Shown here: positions 1-11,065 of the stretch, one piece after another
Position numbering within the stretch: the stretch's first letter is position 1
Layout of the letters: the number at the start of each line of letters is the position of its first letter
From: Euglena gracilis
Taxonomy: Eukaryota > Euglenida > Euglenophyceae > Euglenales
Direction: 5' to 3'
NCBI GenBank assembly: GCA_039621445.1
Contig: CP154956.1
Span: 92,041,934-92,105,933, forward strand
Length of the DNA stretch: 64,000 nt
Notes under the pieces: model-generated
The model's database searches: none
The model's input: only the letters and a program-made list of their open reading frames with translations
What the model was told of the DNA's origin: nothing
Translations under genes and position numbers: made by a program

Positions 1-1554
1 TGGGAATTCCAGGCAGCTTGTTTTGGTTTAAATGTGCTGCCAGAAAAATTCATGAGTCTAATGAAATGCCTGGAAAAACGTTGGAGGGCGAAAGGCCTTT
101 TATTTTTTGTGTACCTGGACGACATCCTCCTGATAGGAGACAGTCAGAAGCAAGTCAGCAACCACCTGGCCATCATGCTAGCAGATTTACTGCAGGGGGG
201 TTTCAAAATCAACAGCAAGAAATCAATCCTTCAACCCACACAAAATCTCCCCCATTCGGGATTCCACCTCAATCTGGCACAGGGAAAATTACAGTTGGGG
301 ACAGAAAAACTGAAAATGGTTCGGAGGGGACTGGGGAAATTAGTCGCACACCAGTCCCTCAGTTTCAGGAAAATGGCCTCAATTTTGGGGTGCATAAGAA
401 GCTTCTTGGTGGGGCTGCCCTTCCTCAGGGCATTCACAGACACTTTGGTAGGTTTTGTCAACCTACAAGAAAAATTTGGCTGGGATCATCAGGTTCCAAT
501 CCCAGAGGAAGTCAAATCTCAACTGCAAGATGTCAGGGAAATTCTGCAGACCTGGGGGGGGAGACCCTTCCCAAGCCCAGCCACCAGACACCTGGAGTCA
601 GACAGCTCAACCTTTGGTTGGGGAGGCCTGGACCTACAAGCTGGCACCCAATTACAAGAATTTTGGCGAAAAGACTCTCATTTACATATCAATGTAAAAG
701 AATTGATCGCAGCAATCTCAACTGTAAGGTCTTTGGCCAGGAAAAAGGACACAGTGTCCCTAACAGTGGACAACAAAGTTTCCTACTACTATCTTCTCAA
801 AGGGGGGGGCAGGCTACCCCACCTGAACAAACTCATCAGACCCTTTCTCAAGTGGTGTATGGAAATTGACATCACCCTCCAAGTTCACTGGGCCCCCTCC
901 CAAAGCATGAAAAGCGATGCCATCAGCAGATGGCACTTCGACCCAGGGGATTACAGTTTAAACCCTTTCATTTTCAAAAAAGTCATGCACATTTTCCAGC
1001 AATTCATCAACCCAACTGTGGACATGTTTGCATCACCAGGGAATCACAAACTTTCTCAGTTTGTGAGTCGATGGCCCCATTTTCAGGCAGTGGCCACAGA
1101 CAGTTTGAACTGCCCTCTGGACATGTTCTCAGAGGTTTATGCAAACCCCCCCTGGTCTGTCCTGAGCCAGTGGCTCCTGAGATTAAAGGAACACAGACAC
1201 CTAAAATGCCTTCTGATTTGCCCCCTGTGGGTTTCAGCTGTGTGGCGGCCCCTGTTAATAAAACTTCACATTCCACACACACCAGCCCTGAGAATTCTGT
1301 CTTGCCACCACATGTTCGAGAATTGTCACGGGCAGCCCATGAAAAAGCCAAGATGGCACCTAGCCTGCATTTTATTGTCAGGCAGTTGTTACAGAAGCAA
1401 CAGATCCCCCCCTCAGTGGTTGACAATTTCTTATGTCAAAATCTGTCCTTGGCAAGATATGATTCTGCCTTCAGACTCCTGTGGGAGTTTTGGCCTTGTC
1501 CCAGATGGACCTCGACACCATGAGCCCAGAATTAGTTGCTTCTGGCATCATTAA
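1..1554 (+). CDS. DIRS-type reverse transcriptase/RNase H, 5'-truncated by the window edge
   Basis: The frame is open from base 1 to the TAA at 1552-1554. The RT part shows a FGLNVLPEKFM-like segment near the start and the catalytic YLDDILL box at about 106-126. RNase H follows, with acidic residues in ESDSS, NVKELIAA, TVDNK and KSDAISR at about 595-925. Next comes VDMFAS...NHKLSQF and YANPPWS, the region that follows RNase H in DIRS elements. The last ~80 residues, from about position 1300, look non-homologous, and the recombinase frame overlaps there, as is usual in DIRS elements. Together these domains copy the element RNA and remove the template. No stop interrupts the recognisable domains, so this part is younger or better preserved than the recombinase. 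Confidence 0.85.
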   Translation, partial: WEFQAACFGLNVLPEKFMSLMKCLEKRWRAKGLLFFVYLDDILLIGDSQKQVSNHLAIMLADLLQGGFKINSKKSILQPTQNLPHSGFHLNLAQGKLQLGTEKLKMVRRGLGKLVAHQSLSFRKMASILGCIRSFLVGLPFLRAFTDTLVGFVNLQEKFGWDHQVPIPEEVKSQLQDVREILQTWGGRPFPSPATRHLESDSSTFGWGGLDLQAGTQLQEFWRKDSHLHINVKELIAAISTVRSLARKKDTVSLTVDNKVSYYYLLKGGGRLPHLNKLIRPFLKWCMEIDITLQVHWAPSQSMKSDAISRWHFDPGDYSLNPFIFKKVMHIFQQFINPTVDMFASPGNHKLSQFVSRWPHFQAVATDSLNCPLDMFSEVYANPPWSVLSQWLLRLKEHRHLKCLLICPLWVSAVWRPLLIKLHIPHTPALRILSCHHMFENCHGQPMKKPRWHLACILLSGSCYRSNRSPPQWLTISYVKICPWQDMILPSDSCGSFGLVPDGPRHHEPRISCFWHH

Positions 1555-2330
1555 AATTTTCACCTTCAGTGTGGCTCAAGCCAGGAATGCTTATAGTGCT
1601 GTGGTACAGCTTCCTGGGTTTCACATGTTAAGGTTTTTTCCCCCTGTTGGCTCCCTACAAAAGAAAATGGAACACATCCACCCCCAGGTATTCTTCATTT
1701 TGGAATCCTGAGTCATTACTCCAGAAATTGGCAGCAGCACCTCCCCCAGAGTGCCTCAGTGATCTGAGAGACCAGGTCATTTTAAGTTTCAGACTCGTCT
1801 GTTTGCATCGTTCAGTGGACTTGAGCAGAACCTTCAGGACAGTGTCCAGGTTGATGGCAAGGTTTTTGTTCTGGTCCAAAGAAAGGGTTGGAGACAGACT
1901 CAGTGGGAGGAAATTCCCCAGATTCCTTCATGTCCCAATATTTGCCCCTGGTTCAACATGAAAAAATATGTCAGTTTGACATCACACTGTGCCCCCCCAG
2001 GGGGACCTCTGTTGTTACGTCTGAAACCCCCTTTTACCCCTCTGTCTGCCAAAACCATTGGGAGTTTGACAAAACGATTGTTGGAGAAACATGGGGTACC
2101 CCCCCAGTGGGCCCCCCACTCCACCAGGGGGGCAGGAGTATGCATGTATAAACTGGCAGGTTTGTCCTCTGAGGAGGTGTGCCAGATTGGAAAATGGAAA
2201 AATGTGCAGGCCTTTTCTTCCCATTATTTGCGGTTGGAAGCGGGTAAAAAGGCGGGGGTTGCTGTCCAAAAAATGGTGCACAAAGCCTCACTGGGGTCTT
2301 GTGCGGAGCCGGAGCTGTCTCGGACTCCGG
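1230..2330 (+). pseudogene. Tyrosine recombinase of the DIRS element, frame-disrupted
   Basis: Recombinase-like sequence follows and overlaps the RT ORF but is spread over frames. An N-terminal core-binding part (RQLLQKQQIPPSVVDNF) lies in frame 3 at about 1380-1520. A continuation (GIIKIFTFSVAQARNAYSAV) is in frame 2 at about 1540-1620. The first catalytic Arg region (LRDQVILSFRLVCLHRSVDL) is in frame 3 at about 1765-1825. The C-terminal half is in frame 2 at about 1905-2285, with HSTRG (the H-x-x-R pair), IGKWKN and the nucleophile region SSHYLR. All usual catalytic blocks are present in order, but at least two or three frameshifts are needed to join them. Sequencing errors in homopolymers could account for some of these. 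Confidence 0.8.
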
Positions 2331-2673
2331 TGAAGAATGATCCAGGAGGAAGGGACAGCGAAGGCGGAGCACAAGACAACAGTGAGCCCGCCCCCCCGAC
2401 CCGGAAAAGAACAAAAAAGTCAGTGAGGCCCCCCCCCCCCCAAGAAATTTCAGTTCACCCACAGACAGGCCAGCAACCCGCCGCCGCGAGCCACCGAGAA
2501 GTCCGACACCGTCTCCGAGTCCGCCTACTCCGACATCTCATCGCAGTAAGAAACACCACAGCCAACACCAAAAACACAAACAACAGCCGGAAAGAAGAGC
2601 AGGACCTCACTGTTGTCTTGTGCTCCGCCTTTGCTGTCCCTTCCTCCTGGATCATTCTTCACCGGAGTCCGAG
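2319..2673. repeat. 68-bp inverted repeat at the 3' end of the DIRS element
   Basis: Bases 2319-2386 recur as the reverse complement at 2606-2673 with one mismatch, around a ~219-bp spacer. The arm begins CTCGGACTCCGGTGAAGAAT. DIRS elements characteristically end in inverted terminal repeats and an internal complementary region used for circularisation. This hairpin lies where such a structure is expected, just after the recombinase. Confidence 0.85.
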
Positions 2674-3440
2674 GCACCCCGCACTCCCCCGAGGCAGACC
2701 GAGAGACGAGGGACACCGGGGGCGAAGCACAAACACCAAGTGAGGCGTAAAAACCTTTTGGGAAGAGGCGAGGTTTTTTTTGTCCTTCGGCGAGGGCCTC
2801 ACCATCAAGGACCGCACCATCTCGACCATCTCGAAGTGAGGGGCCCACTGGTCTTTCCCTCAAAACCCCCCAGTCGGCAAAGGGGCCCAAGTGGGCCAGA
2901 TCTTGGGGAGCCACCAGTGGCAGAAAAAAAGTGCCACGTCTGCTACCAGGAAGGGTAAACATCGTCAGCGAACTCTATCCGGCACCGCACAAACGTGGAC
3001 AACGCCCGACGATCCAAAACGCCAGGTAACGACGCATGGCATCTTCCTGGTCGGGTTTTCCACCAGAACAGAGGGAGGGGCAAATTGGGGGGGGGGGTGA
3101 GGAAAATGGCCCCCCCTGCCCAAGGAACTGGGAAGCGGAGCCAAATTGGGAATTCACAAATGAACGACTCATGTCCTCACAAATCTTTTTTCTTTCCTCC
3201 AGTGTGAATCTGCACGGACAAATACAAAAAAAACCCGCCAAGATGGACGCACCCCAACCAAATACCTCTGTTGTCAATTGATTGGGCAGCCAACTATTTT
3301 GATAGCCACCGACCGGTTCCAGACTGTGGGGGCGCTGCCCCAAAACAAAGTAAAGTCGCAACTGGTGTTGTGCTCGCGGAAAATGAACGGGGGGAAAGGG
3401 GTATGAGGATCGTCAGTGAAAACGGAATTGTCAAGGCAGG
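2674..3440. other. Intergenic stretch between DIRS element and SmF
   Basis: No gene recognised. The first ~300 bases are GC-rich and may still belong to the retroelement's 3' region. The rest is non-repetitive and leads to the stop codon of SmF at 3441. Confidence 0.5.
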
Positions 3441-3540
3441 CTAGTCTTCATCGTCCTCTTTGTCGGCTGGGTCCTCCTTGATTTCCTCATCCTCCTCCTC
3501 GTCCTCAGGCACACCACGGACGTAAAGCACATTGTTGCAC
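3441..3540 (-). CDS. SNRPF: SmF exon 4 (stop codon)
   Basis: Begins with the last base of Arg, then CNNVLYVRGV (Sm2), then an acidic tail ending DDED and TAG. The acceptor is ...catgtactcag. Confidence 0.93.
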
Positions 3541-6500
3541 CTGAGTACATGTTTTTTTTTCAATGAGTTTGTGAGAAGATTAAACTTAAATAGGGAAAAG
3601 CAACATGACAAAAAAATGAAATTTGCCTCTATGCCAGGGCTGGAGAAGAAGCACAAATTGTTGTCCTTTTTCAATTCATTCCTGAAAATGCATACGCAAT
3701 TTTCAGTCTCAAAAACAGAAAAATTGGGTTTCCTTCAGAAAAAAAATGTCCCCATGCCAAATTTCAGAAGATTTACCCCCAATGTCCAACAAACGTACGG
3801 GACAGCCTGGAGGAGGGTAGTCGACCCCCCCCCACCAGGACCCTAACCAACCCTAACCCTAACCCTCCAGGAGGTGGGGATGTCGACCTATGTCGACCCC
3901 CACCCTGCAGAGCACCGCCCAAATAAAAAATTTCTTCGGCGCCAAAGGTGGCGAAGCAAAATTTTGCCCTTAAATTGGCGCCCCCCCCTGAAACACGGGA
4001 AGGGGTGGTGGGGTGGAGGGGCCGACTCCCCCATCCGCCACCCATAGGGTTGCGGGGATTGCCGCACACCCCATGCACAACCCTCCTGGCCACAATGATG
4101 GGACCCCCAGAGGCCAGTAGCACGGCTGCCTTAAAAACTCAAATCATTTCCAACAATGGGCAAGAGAAGTCCCCCCTGTGATGGGAGGTTTAAAGCCCCC
4201 CAGGGGGGGGGGTCCCTCAGGTCAGCTGGAAAAAAGGTGCAGGCTGGACCCCCGGAGGGTGGGGAGGGGTCCAAGGGGGGGGGGGTCTGGAGGCTGGCAA
4301 CTGGACCCCCCTCACCACCCACAGGGTTGCCGGGGTCCCCATACAACCCTGTCCAGCAGGTACCCAAAGAATGCAAAAAAAATCAAATCAAATCCAGCCG
4401 GGTCAAGATTTTTCAACCGAAAATATCAGGGGGAAAACCCACAAAAAACCCTCAGAAACGGTGTTTTTGGTCAATTTTGCCGTTTTTCTAATTTTGTTTC
4501 CGGTCCAATCCAGCTTTGCCAGGCTTTTTTTCAGCGAAGCTGGGAACTGCAGACTTTAAAAAAGAACTGGCTGGCTGGACCCCCAGGGGTGGGGGCCAAA
4601 ATGGCTGAAAACGTCGAGCTATAGCCAAAAAATGCCCGCATCGCCCTGCATCGCTGAAGGTGCTTGGTGACAGGGGGTTTGTATGGGCAGACCATCTTTC
4701 ATTTCAATGTTGCAGCGCTGCCTCTGGGTGGAATGCCACAGTGCAAATCGCAAATCCTTGCAAATTATCATAAAACCAAGAAATACTTGATTTATTTTAT
4801 GTATTGCCACACGAGGAAACAAATCTTTGAGAAAAACTCAATCTTGACAAAACTCAGCAAACCTGATCAACACTTCCCCCAAGTTGCCAGAAAAGGAGCT
4901 GTCGATCCACTCCTCACACGAAGCCAGCTGAAGGCAGGAAACAATTCAAAAGAAACCACTGCTTTAATGAGAATAACAAAACAAAAACAGCAAACAAATA
5001 TCTATTGTTTCCAATAAAAACAAACCAGAACTGAAACCACAGACAGAAATGCAGCAGGGTTGGAAGAGAACAAAGAAAGGGAAAGAAACAGGCTAAATCG
5101 AATCCAAAGAACCATCAGCAGCAAAACCACCCAAATTTACAATTATTGCTCGTTTTAACACACATTTTCCTCAAAAAAATCTCCACCACCTCCTTCCTTC
5201 ATTGAAAAAAAGAGGCATTTGTTACCTCTAAATTGACCCAAGCAACCCTTCGACCTATCCAGTGAAACCCAAATTTAAGCAACGGGTTGCTTAAACTTGG
5301 GGGTTCTTTTCCACTCAGGCATTTGCTTAAAAAACCTCAGGGGGTTCCACTGGCTAGTGTTTTGCTAGACAATGGAAAAAAATCACTAGCTAGACCCCAG
5401 GGGGGTCCAGGGGTTCCTCAACTGGAGAAATATTTTCTTTCAGCACTGCGCGCCGAGGTGGAAATGCGGGTTTTCATGCGTTTTTCTTTTTTGGCTGATT
5501 ATGCACTCCCAGCGGACCCTTCCCCTGGGGGGGTCCACTAGGACACACACACTAGCTCACCACAGAGCAAGCTGGGCCAGAAGCGAAGTTAGCGCCGGCC
5601 ATAAACAGACAAGAAGCCTTAGTGCAACTAAGGGGGGTCCACTAGGATTTTCACGAGCCAAATTTGGACTAGCTGCAGTCCCCCCCCCCCCCCCGGGGGG
5701 TGCTGTGTACTCTTTCAAAAATTAACCAGTTGTTGTCCCCCTGCTTTTGGTGCTAATTTTGTCCAGTTAACAAAATAAAATTGTTGAAGAATCCAGTCAT
5801 CCTCGGGGGGGGGGGTTCAGGCCCCATCCCCTCCATATGCACAAGCCAAGAATGGATTTCACACCAGCGAATTTTTTTCAAAAAGATCTGTCTTGTCCTG
5901 TCCTGTTTGTGAGAAATGAAAAAAGTGAGCATACACAGAATGTGTGCAAGAAGGTGAATATGACCAAAATGTGGTGAAAAGATGTGCTTTTTGGCTTTTT
6001 TTTATGTGGAAAGAAGAAAAGATGAATTTTTTTTATCCTGGTGTTCAGTGCCTGAAGATGCCTTGCCCACTCAAATGGGGCTTTATTCCCCCTCCGGAGC
6101 CAGCACTGAAGGCCGTAAAATTACGCCTGTGCAAAAACAAAAAAAATAAAGCAAAACACAGGATGCAAAAAATATGAAAAAAACATGCTGCGCAAAAATG
6201 AAACAAAATGTGTATATTTATAAATCATTTTTCCAGAAAAATGGCTGCTGCTTTCCCGCAAGGCGTAATTGACCATAGCCGTGTCTGAAATATCTCACAG
6301 AATATCGCAAAAAAATGCAAATTAACAGACATTCTCTGAAAATTCGCCACCAACAACAAAAAAATAAAGAAATTATGAAAGCAGTGCCACTTTGGACCAA
6401 AAAAGGATGCAAAAAGCAGGAAAAACTTGCGCACCCCTGCTTAAAACATTACTTAATAAACCATCAATGTGAAAGCACTGTTTGGCAATAACCAGTATAC

Positions 6501-9276
6501 ATTTAACCATTTTATACATTTAAAACTATACATATATCATGTTATACATTGTTGAATTATATATATTATATATTATAGTGCACTATATGTGTAGGATATA
6601 TACATTATAATATTATACATTGTAAACCATTATTTGCAGGTACCTGCAGATTCATGTAACTGTCCACAGCCACCAACAAAGCCCGGTACTCCATGCCTGA
6701 AGGAGCCGCTGCAATCCATGCAACAGAAACACATTCCCAGGACAAAAACACACCCGTGAACACCGCATTGGACCAAAGCCAGAGGCCAACATAAAAGCAG
6801 GTGGGGGTTGGACCCTCTGGTCAGGGGGGGGTAAACAGTGGCAAAGACAAAATGACAAATGCCCGGTACAAAGTGTTGGGCCAAATACAAAATGCCATTT
6901 TAGGAAACTTATTTGGGTTAAAAAATGAACAATTCACCCAAATTTTTTTCAATGCAAAGCGCCGGGCCCGGGCGGGGGGGGGTGCACCCCCTGTAAATCA
7001 GGTTTTGAATAGTGCTGAGCCCTTAACGGGACTTGCGCGTAACAGAAGGCCAAAAAGACTGGCATTGCAAATATCGCGTAATTTGTAATTTAGAAATTGC
7101 ACACTTGCAATTAACGTTAACTTTCAGTGGTTTTACAGTAATTTAACCCCCCTGTACATCCCATATCCGTTTCGTTGGATTTCTTCGAATTTTTTGACCC
7201 TTTTTTGACCCAAACTTCGTGGGTTTTGGACAAAAACGGGGTCGGTGGGTCGAAAAACGCTCATTTTCAGCTCAAAAACAGCTTTTCCAGGTCCGGGAGG
7301 CCAAACAACTTCGTTTTGGACAAATTTTTTTTCGATTTTTTTCGACTTTTTTTACCCAGTTTTGACCCAAGTCCAAGGGTTTCGGGCCAAAAACGGGTCG
7401 GGGGGTTGAAGAACACTCATTTTCGGCTCGAAAACAGGTTTTCCAGGTCCGGGAAGCCCAAAAAACATCGTTTCGGGCAAAAAAAAATTTCAATTTTTTC
7501 GACTGTTTTTACCCAAAATGGCCGAAAACGGCTAAGTCAAAACAAGCCAAAACTGTACAGAATGGGCCAAAAATTGGCCGAAAAATGGCCGTAACTCGGG
7601 CCAGAGTTGCGGGGAAATCAAAATACTGTTAGACAGGGCATTTTAAGGGCTTCAATTTAAGTCTGCGGACATTTCCTTTGAATCCCCACCATTGTTGAGA
7701 AAATTCGGAAAATTTGATTTTTTGACCCCAAACAGGGCCGAAAGCGGCTAAATCACTAGCCTGCCGCGCCGTTTTGGGCTGTAAATTGGCCATATTTCGG
7801 GCTAGGCGGGGAGTTGCGGGGAAATAAAGATACGGTTAGACAGGGCGTTCCAAGGGCTTCAATTTAGGTCTCCGGATATTTCCTTTGATTTTGTTTGTTT
7901 GTTTCATTTTCGAGATATTTTGGGAACATCGATTTTTTGACCCCGAAAATGGCCCAAAACGGCCCCAGAAATGAGCCAAAATTGGCCGGAAAATGGCCGT
8001 AACTCGTAATGGCTACACGAAGAGTTGGGGGGAAAAGTAAACCATGGTTGGATAGGGCATTCCAAGGGCTTCATTTTTGCTGTCCGGACATTTTCTTCGA
8101 TTTTACTTCATTGTCGAGATATTTGGGGAAAATCGATTTTTGACCCAAAAATGCCCCAAAAACACCCCAAAATGGCCGTTTTGGGCTGCAAAAGCGTGCT
8201 GGAACACAGGCCAGGGTTGTCGTCGGCCAAAACGGCGAATGGGGGGGGCGATAGAGGGCCTCTGGGGTTACATTTTGTCAGTGGGACACCTCTGGAAATA
8301 ATGTACGTTTTCTCGAGATATTTTCGAAAAAATCGATTTTTTGACCAATTTTTGGACCTCGGCGAAATGGCAGAGTTGGAAAGGGGGGGGGCCAATCCTG
8401 CCCAGTTTGGACCCCTTCGCGGGTGAATAACTCGGGCCTGGCGGGGAGTTAGGGGTCATATGGAGGTGATTCGGAAACTAGAAATCCAGTCGCTCGCGAC
8501 TGAAAAAAAAATTCCGGGAACCGGGCCGGGGTCATGGTGATAATCCGTGGTTTTCACGGTCTACCCCGGGGGCGGGAGGGGGGGGGGGCGGGTCCGACCC
8601 CCCCCCTTTTCCCTGGTGGTAAGCTTTGCTCTGACTCTAAAGAGATAAGAGCTCAGCGACCCCTCACCTACAAGAAACCCTCGTCTATAACAAACCCCCA
8701 CCTATAAGAAACCCTTGGGGATTTTTGGACCGACGCCCACCTATAAGAACCCCCACCTACAAGAAACCTGCCATTCTTCTGCGGTGCCAAAGGCGCCGAA
8801 AGGAAAATTTTGACTGGTTTTGGCCATTTTTGGCCTTTTGTCGGCTCAAATTTTTTTCGGACATTGAAACCCACCTATAAGAAACCCCTCGGGCCATTTC
8901 TTGGAAACCCACCTATAAGAAACGGGTTTCTTGTGGGTGGGGGGGTTTAGTTGGGGGGAGTGGTACCTAAAGCCGTGACACCCCCCCCCTACATCGATCC
9001 CTGGCCAAGGCTTGCAATGGACTGGGGCGGAATAACAAAAAACCACGCAAAAAACACACAAAAATTTGTCATTATTAAAAAAAACGTGCACAAAAAAAGT
9101 TTGTTCCGCCTGGGGGAGGGCACTATTAACCCTTGGGGGAGGGGTCGAAAATGCCCTTCTGTATTGTCAGGTGGCTGCCACGCCGGCCCCTTTGCACCCC
9201 ACTTGAGTTTCACAATGACGTTCTTCCCCACCAGGTCAGCCAGGAACGGCTTCGGGTTCACAGGCTCAAAGCTCAT
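3441..9276 (-). CDS. SNRPF: Small nuclear ribonucleoprotein SmF (Sm-F), four coding exons
   Basis: SmF is one of seven Sm proteins that form the ring on U1, U2, U4 and U5 snRNAs; it pairs with SmE and SmG in the spliceosome core. Exons 9276-9198, 6696-6644, 4927-4863 and 3540-3441 join in phase (79+53+65+100 nt) into a 98-residue protein plus stop. It opens MSFEPVNPKPFLADLVGKNV. The Sm1 motif (VKLKWGMEYRALL...VDSYMNLQLA) spans residues ~21-46, and Sm2 (GNLGEVLIRCNNVLYVRGV) spans ~59-77. The tail of ~20 residues is mostly Asp/Glu and longer than in human SmF (86 aa). All introns are GT-AG (gtgcaa, gtacct, gtttgc donors) and 1.3-2.5 kb long. Sm1 departs from the common G-Y-L pattern (RALL for KGYL), but the fold residues are kept. 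The identification is firm. Confidence 0.94.
3541..4862 (-). other. SmF intron 3 (GT-AG)
   Basis: 1322 nt with gtttgc...ctcag borders. It contains a short telomere-like run and G/C-homopolymer-rich segments (about 3810-4340). No ORF is recognisable. Confidence 0.85.
3840..3867 (+). repeat. Short interstitial telomere-like repeat (CCCTAA)n
   Basis: Four CCCTAA-type units, one imperfect (CCCTAACCAACCCTAACCCTAACCCT), inside an SmF intron. TTAGGG is the telomere repeat reported for Euglenozoa. Confidence 0.7.
4863..4927 (-). CDS. SNRPF: SmF exon 3
   Basis: Encodes LASCEEWIDSSFSGNLGEVL and the start of the Sm2 motif. The acceptor is ...gccttcag and the donor gtttgc. The exon ends inside the Arg codon (AG|G) of IRCNN. 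The usual NTEEYIDG is here SCEEWIDS. Confidence 0.92.
4928..6643 (-). other. SmF intron 2 (GT-AG)
   Basis: 1716 nt with gtacct...cttcag borders. It contains a segment at about 5280-5700 with repeated CACTAG/CTAGTG words and G/C runs that resembles a degraded foldback element, and an AT-rich stretch of ATATA words at about 6520-6630. No coding sequence recognised. Confidence 0.8.
6644..6696 (-). CDS. SNRPF: SmF exon 2
   Basis: Encodes GMEYRALLVAVDSYMNLQ, the heart of Sm motif 1. It is flanked by ...ccttcag and gtacct and ends on a codon boundary. Confidence 0.92.
6990..8660 (+). repeat. Diverged copy of one arm of the giant palindromic element
   Basis: Shares with 58265-60245, in the same order and orientation: CAGGTTTTGAATAGTGCTGA; two units related to the 163-bp repeat at 7180-7500; the repeated block on the theme GGGGAGTTGCGGGGAAATCA; GATTCGGAAACTAGAAATCC at about 8468; and the end motif GGTAAGCTT...AGAGATAAGAGCTCAGCGAC at 8620-8661. 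It is clearly more diverged than the two arms are from each other, so it is an older insertion. Confidence 0.85.
8662..8935 (+). repeat. ACCTATAAGAAACC word array
   Basis: CACCTATAAGAAACCC or CACCTACAAGAAACC recurs about eight times at irregular spacing. No coding role is seen. Confidence 0.6.
9198..9276 (-). CDS. SNRPF: SmF exon 1 (start codon)
   Basis: Encodes residues 1-26 plus one base of Gly27. The ATG is chosen because it gives the normal SmF N-terminus (MSFEPVNPKPFL) and lies 9 nt after a splice acceptor. The donor after TGG-G is gtgcaa. Confidence 0.92.
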
Positions 9277-9300
9277 AGGTGGAGCCTGCGATGAAAAGAG
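9277..9300 (-). promoter_or_regulatory. Probable spliced-leader acceptor of SmF
   Basis: On the minus strand a pyrimidine-rich run ends in AG only 9 nt before the start codon (cctctcttttcatcgcag, then GCTCCACCT-ATG). Euglenid mRNAs commonly receive a trans-spliced leader at such sites. A cis-splice acceptor from an unseen 5' UTR exon would look the same. Confidence 0.5.
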
Positions 9301-10362
9301 AGGATGACGAGCCCAGGTCTGGATGTGTAACGTGGGAGAGAAATGTTGATCTTTTTGAGTCCCCAGGCCTGGCTTTTGGACTCCAGGCATACATCTCTTC
9401 AAGGGCTGGGGGGGGGTTGCTGGGCTGGGGCTAGAAATGTGGGCTAGCTGGCCCACCCCCACCAGGTGGTGGGGGGGGGGGGGCTGGACCCCAGCTGGAC
9501 CTGAGCTGGGCCTGGCTGGGCCGAAATTGCCCAAAAATGAAAACGCAATTCAGAAAAAATTGAGCATCTGATAACCCCCCAAAACGCCCCAAAAGCCCCC
9601 CAAAACACCATTTCTGTCCATTTTCAAACACGTTTTCCAAAAATTGTCGGCATTTTGCACCGACAATTTCTGAGCTGGACCCAGCAAAAAAAGGGCTGGC
9701 CAGCAGGGCTTGCGGCACACCTCCTTGGGGGCAGGCACCTATGGTCACTTCCCATTTTGGTGCTCTGGTCGGCCCTGGTCGGCCCTGGTCGGCAAATAAT
9801 CAGCCATAGGTGGGGGTATCCGTCACAGAAAAAATGTGAAGGGATGCAATGATTTTCTGAATTGTCTCGCCAAGATCAAAAGGAAGTGCCCTATAAGGCC
9901 TCCATTGGCTCCCCAAAAGCAACCAAAATGACCTAAAATGGCTTGAAATAACCAAAAAATACCCAAAAACGCCAACAAAATCCACAAAAGATTGTGAAAA
10001 ATGACCCAAAATTACCAAAAGGGCGCAAAATGGCCAAAATGCCATAAAAAACTCATATTGACCCAAATTAGCCCAATATTTGCCAAATCAGTGACAAATA
10101 GCCCCCAAATTAGCAAAAACTGATCCATGACGGCCAAAATGGTGTAAAACTGGAGATTTGTGAGAAAATTATCCAAAAATGGGTCTAATTCTTCAAAATA
10201 TACAAAAAAAATGCCAGGATCACCCAGCATCGCCCAGCATCGGAACCCCACCAAAAATCCAGCATCACCCAGCATCGCCCAGCATCATCAGAGGTGCTTG
10301 TTCCAGAGTGAAAGCTGCCGAATTCCTTCATCCATTCCCCTTCGGTCGGCCAACCACATGCA

Positions 10363-10465
10363 AATCGGCCCTGGTCGGCCCTGGTCGGCCCTGGTCGGAA
10401 CCCCCACCTACGGGGGTCCTGAGAATCATAATCGCCCCTGGTCGGCCCTCGTCGGCCGCAGGTGC
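10363..10465 (+). repeat. Short tandem GGTCGGCCCT repeats
   Basis: Ten-base units of GGTCGGCCCT recur, interrupted, with three more at 9769-9795. Confidence 0.65.
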
Positions 10466-11065
10466 CTGCTTGGGGGGGGGGGGTGCTGTGGCTGGGCCAA
10501 ATAAGGGCTGCAGCAGCCCCCCGCAAAACCTTAAAGAGATGTATGACCCCAGGGGGGAACCAGCTGGCTGGGAATTCTCCACAAGCTGGAAAATTCCCAA
10601 TGACTGGCACAGGCACAGATCATCGAGAAAAATTTTGACCACTAGCCACAAAGCTTGCCAAAAATGTCCGTTATGAACAAAACTGGCAAAAATCTTTCTT
10701 CTTCTTGTTTTTTTCTTTCTTTCTTTGTTCTCCATTCAAAAACCTCATGACCACATCGGCCCAAAGTGCGGGGGAAGAATTTTCCACAAGCTGCAGCCGC
10801 CAGCAGACCACCCCCCCCATTTGCTAAAAATTTCGCTGGCCGAATTTGGTCAGTATGCACAGGAGAAGAGGGAGCATGCAACGTGGCATCTCAAAATATT
10901 AAATACAAAAAAACCCCAAAAGATGCCGAGTTGCATGTAAAATCGTTCAGGAGCCCCCCAGAATTTTCTGCTTTACAGGATTTTGCCAAAGAGGACTTGG
11001 AAAGAACTTCATTTTATTAGGGGGATTGATATTGGAGGCCTTTGGGAAAATTGCAAGGAATTGCA

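Larger units (their letters stand above)
1..2673 (+). mobile_element. DIRS-like tyrosine-recombinase retrotransposon, 3' part
   Basis: The window opens inside a retroelement. Its order is reverse transcriptase, RNase H, a DIRS-type linker domain, tyrosine recombinase, then a long inverted repeat. That order, and the absence of a DDE integrase, places it in the DIRS group. These elements integrate through a circular DNA intermediate using a tyrosine recombinase. The 5' part (gag-like ORF and the start of RT) lies outside the window. The RT/RNase H frame is still open, but the recombinase is spread over several frames, so this copy is probably dead. The right boundary is set at the end of the inverted repeat and is approximate. 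Confidence 0.85.
6697..9197 (-). other. SmF intron 1 (GT-AG)
   Basis: 2501 nt with gtgcaa...ccttcag borders. Most of it is a diverged copy of the giant-palindrome repeat (see 6990-8660), followed by a short array of ACCTATAAGAAAC-type words at about 8665-8925. Confidence 0.85.
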
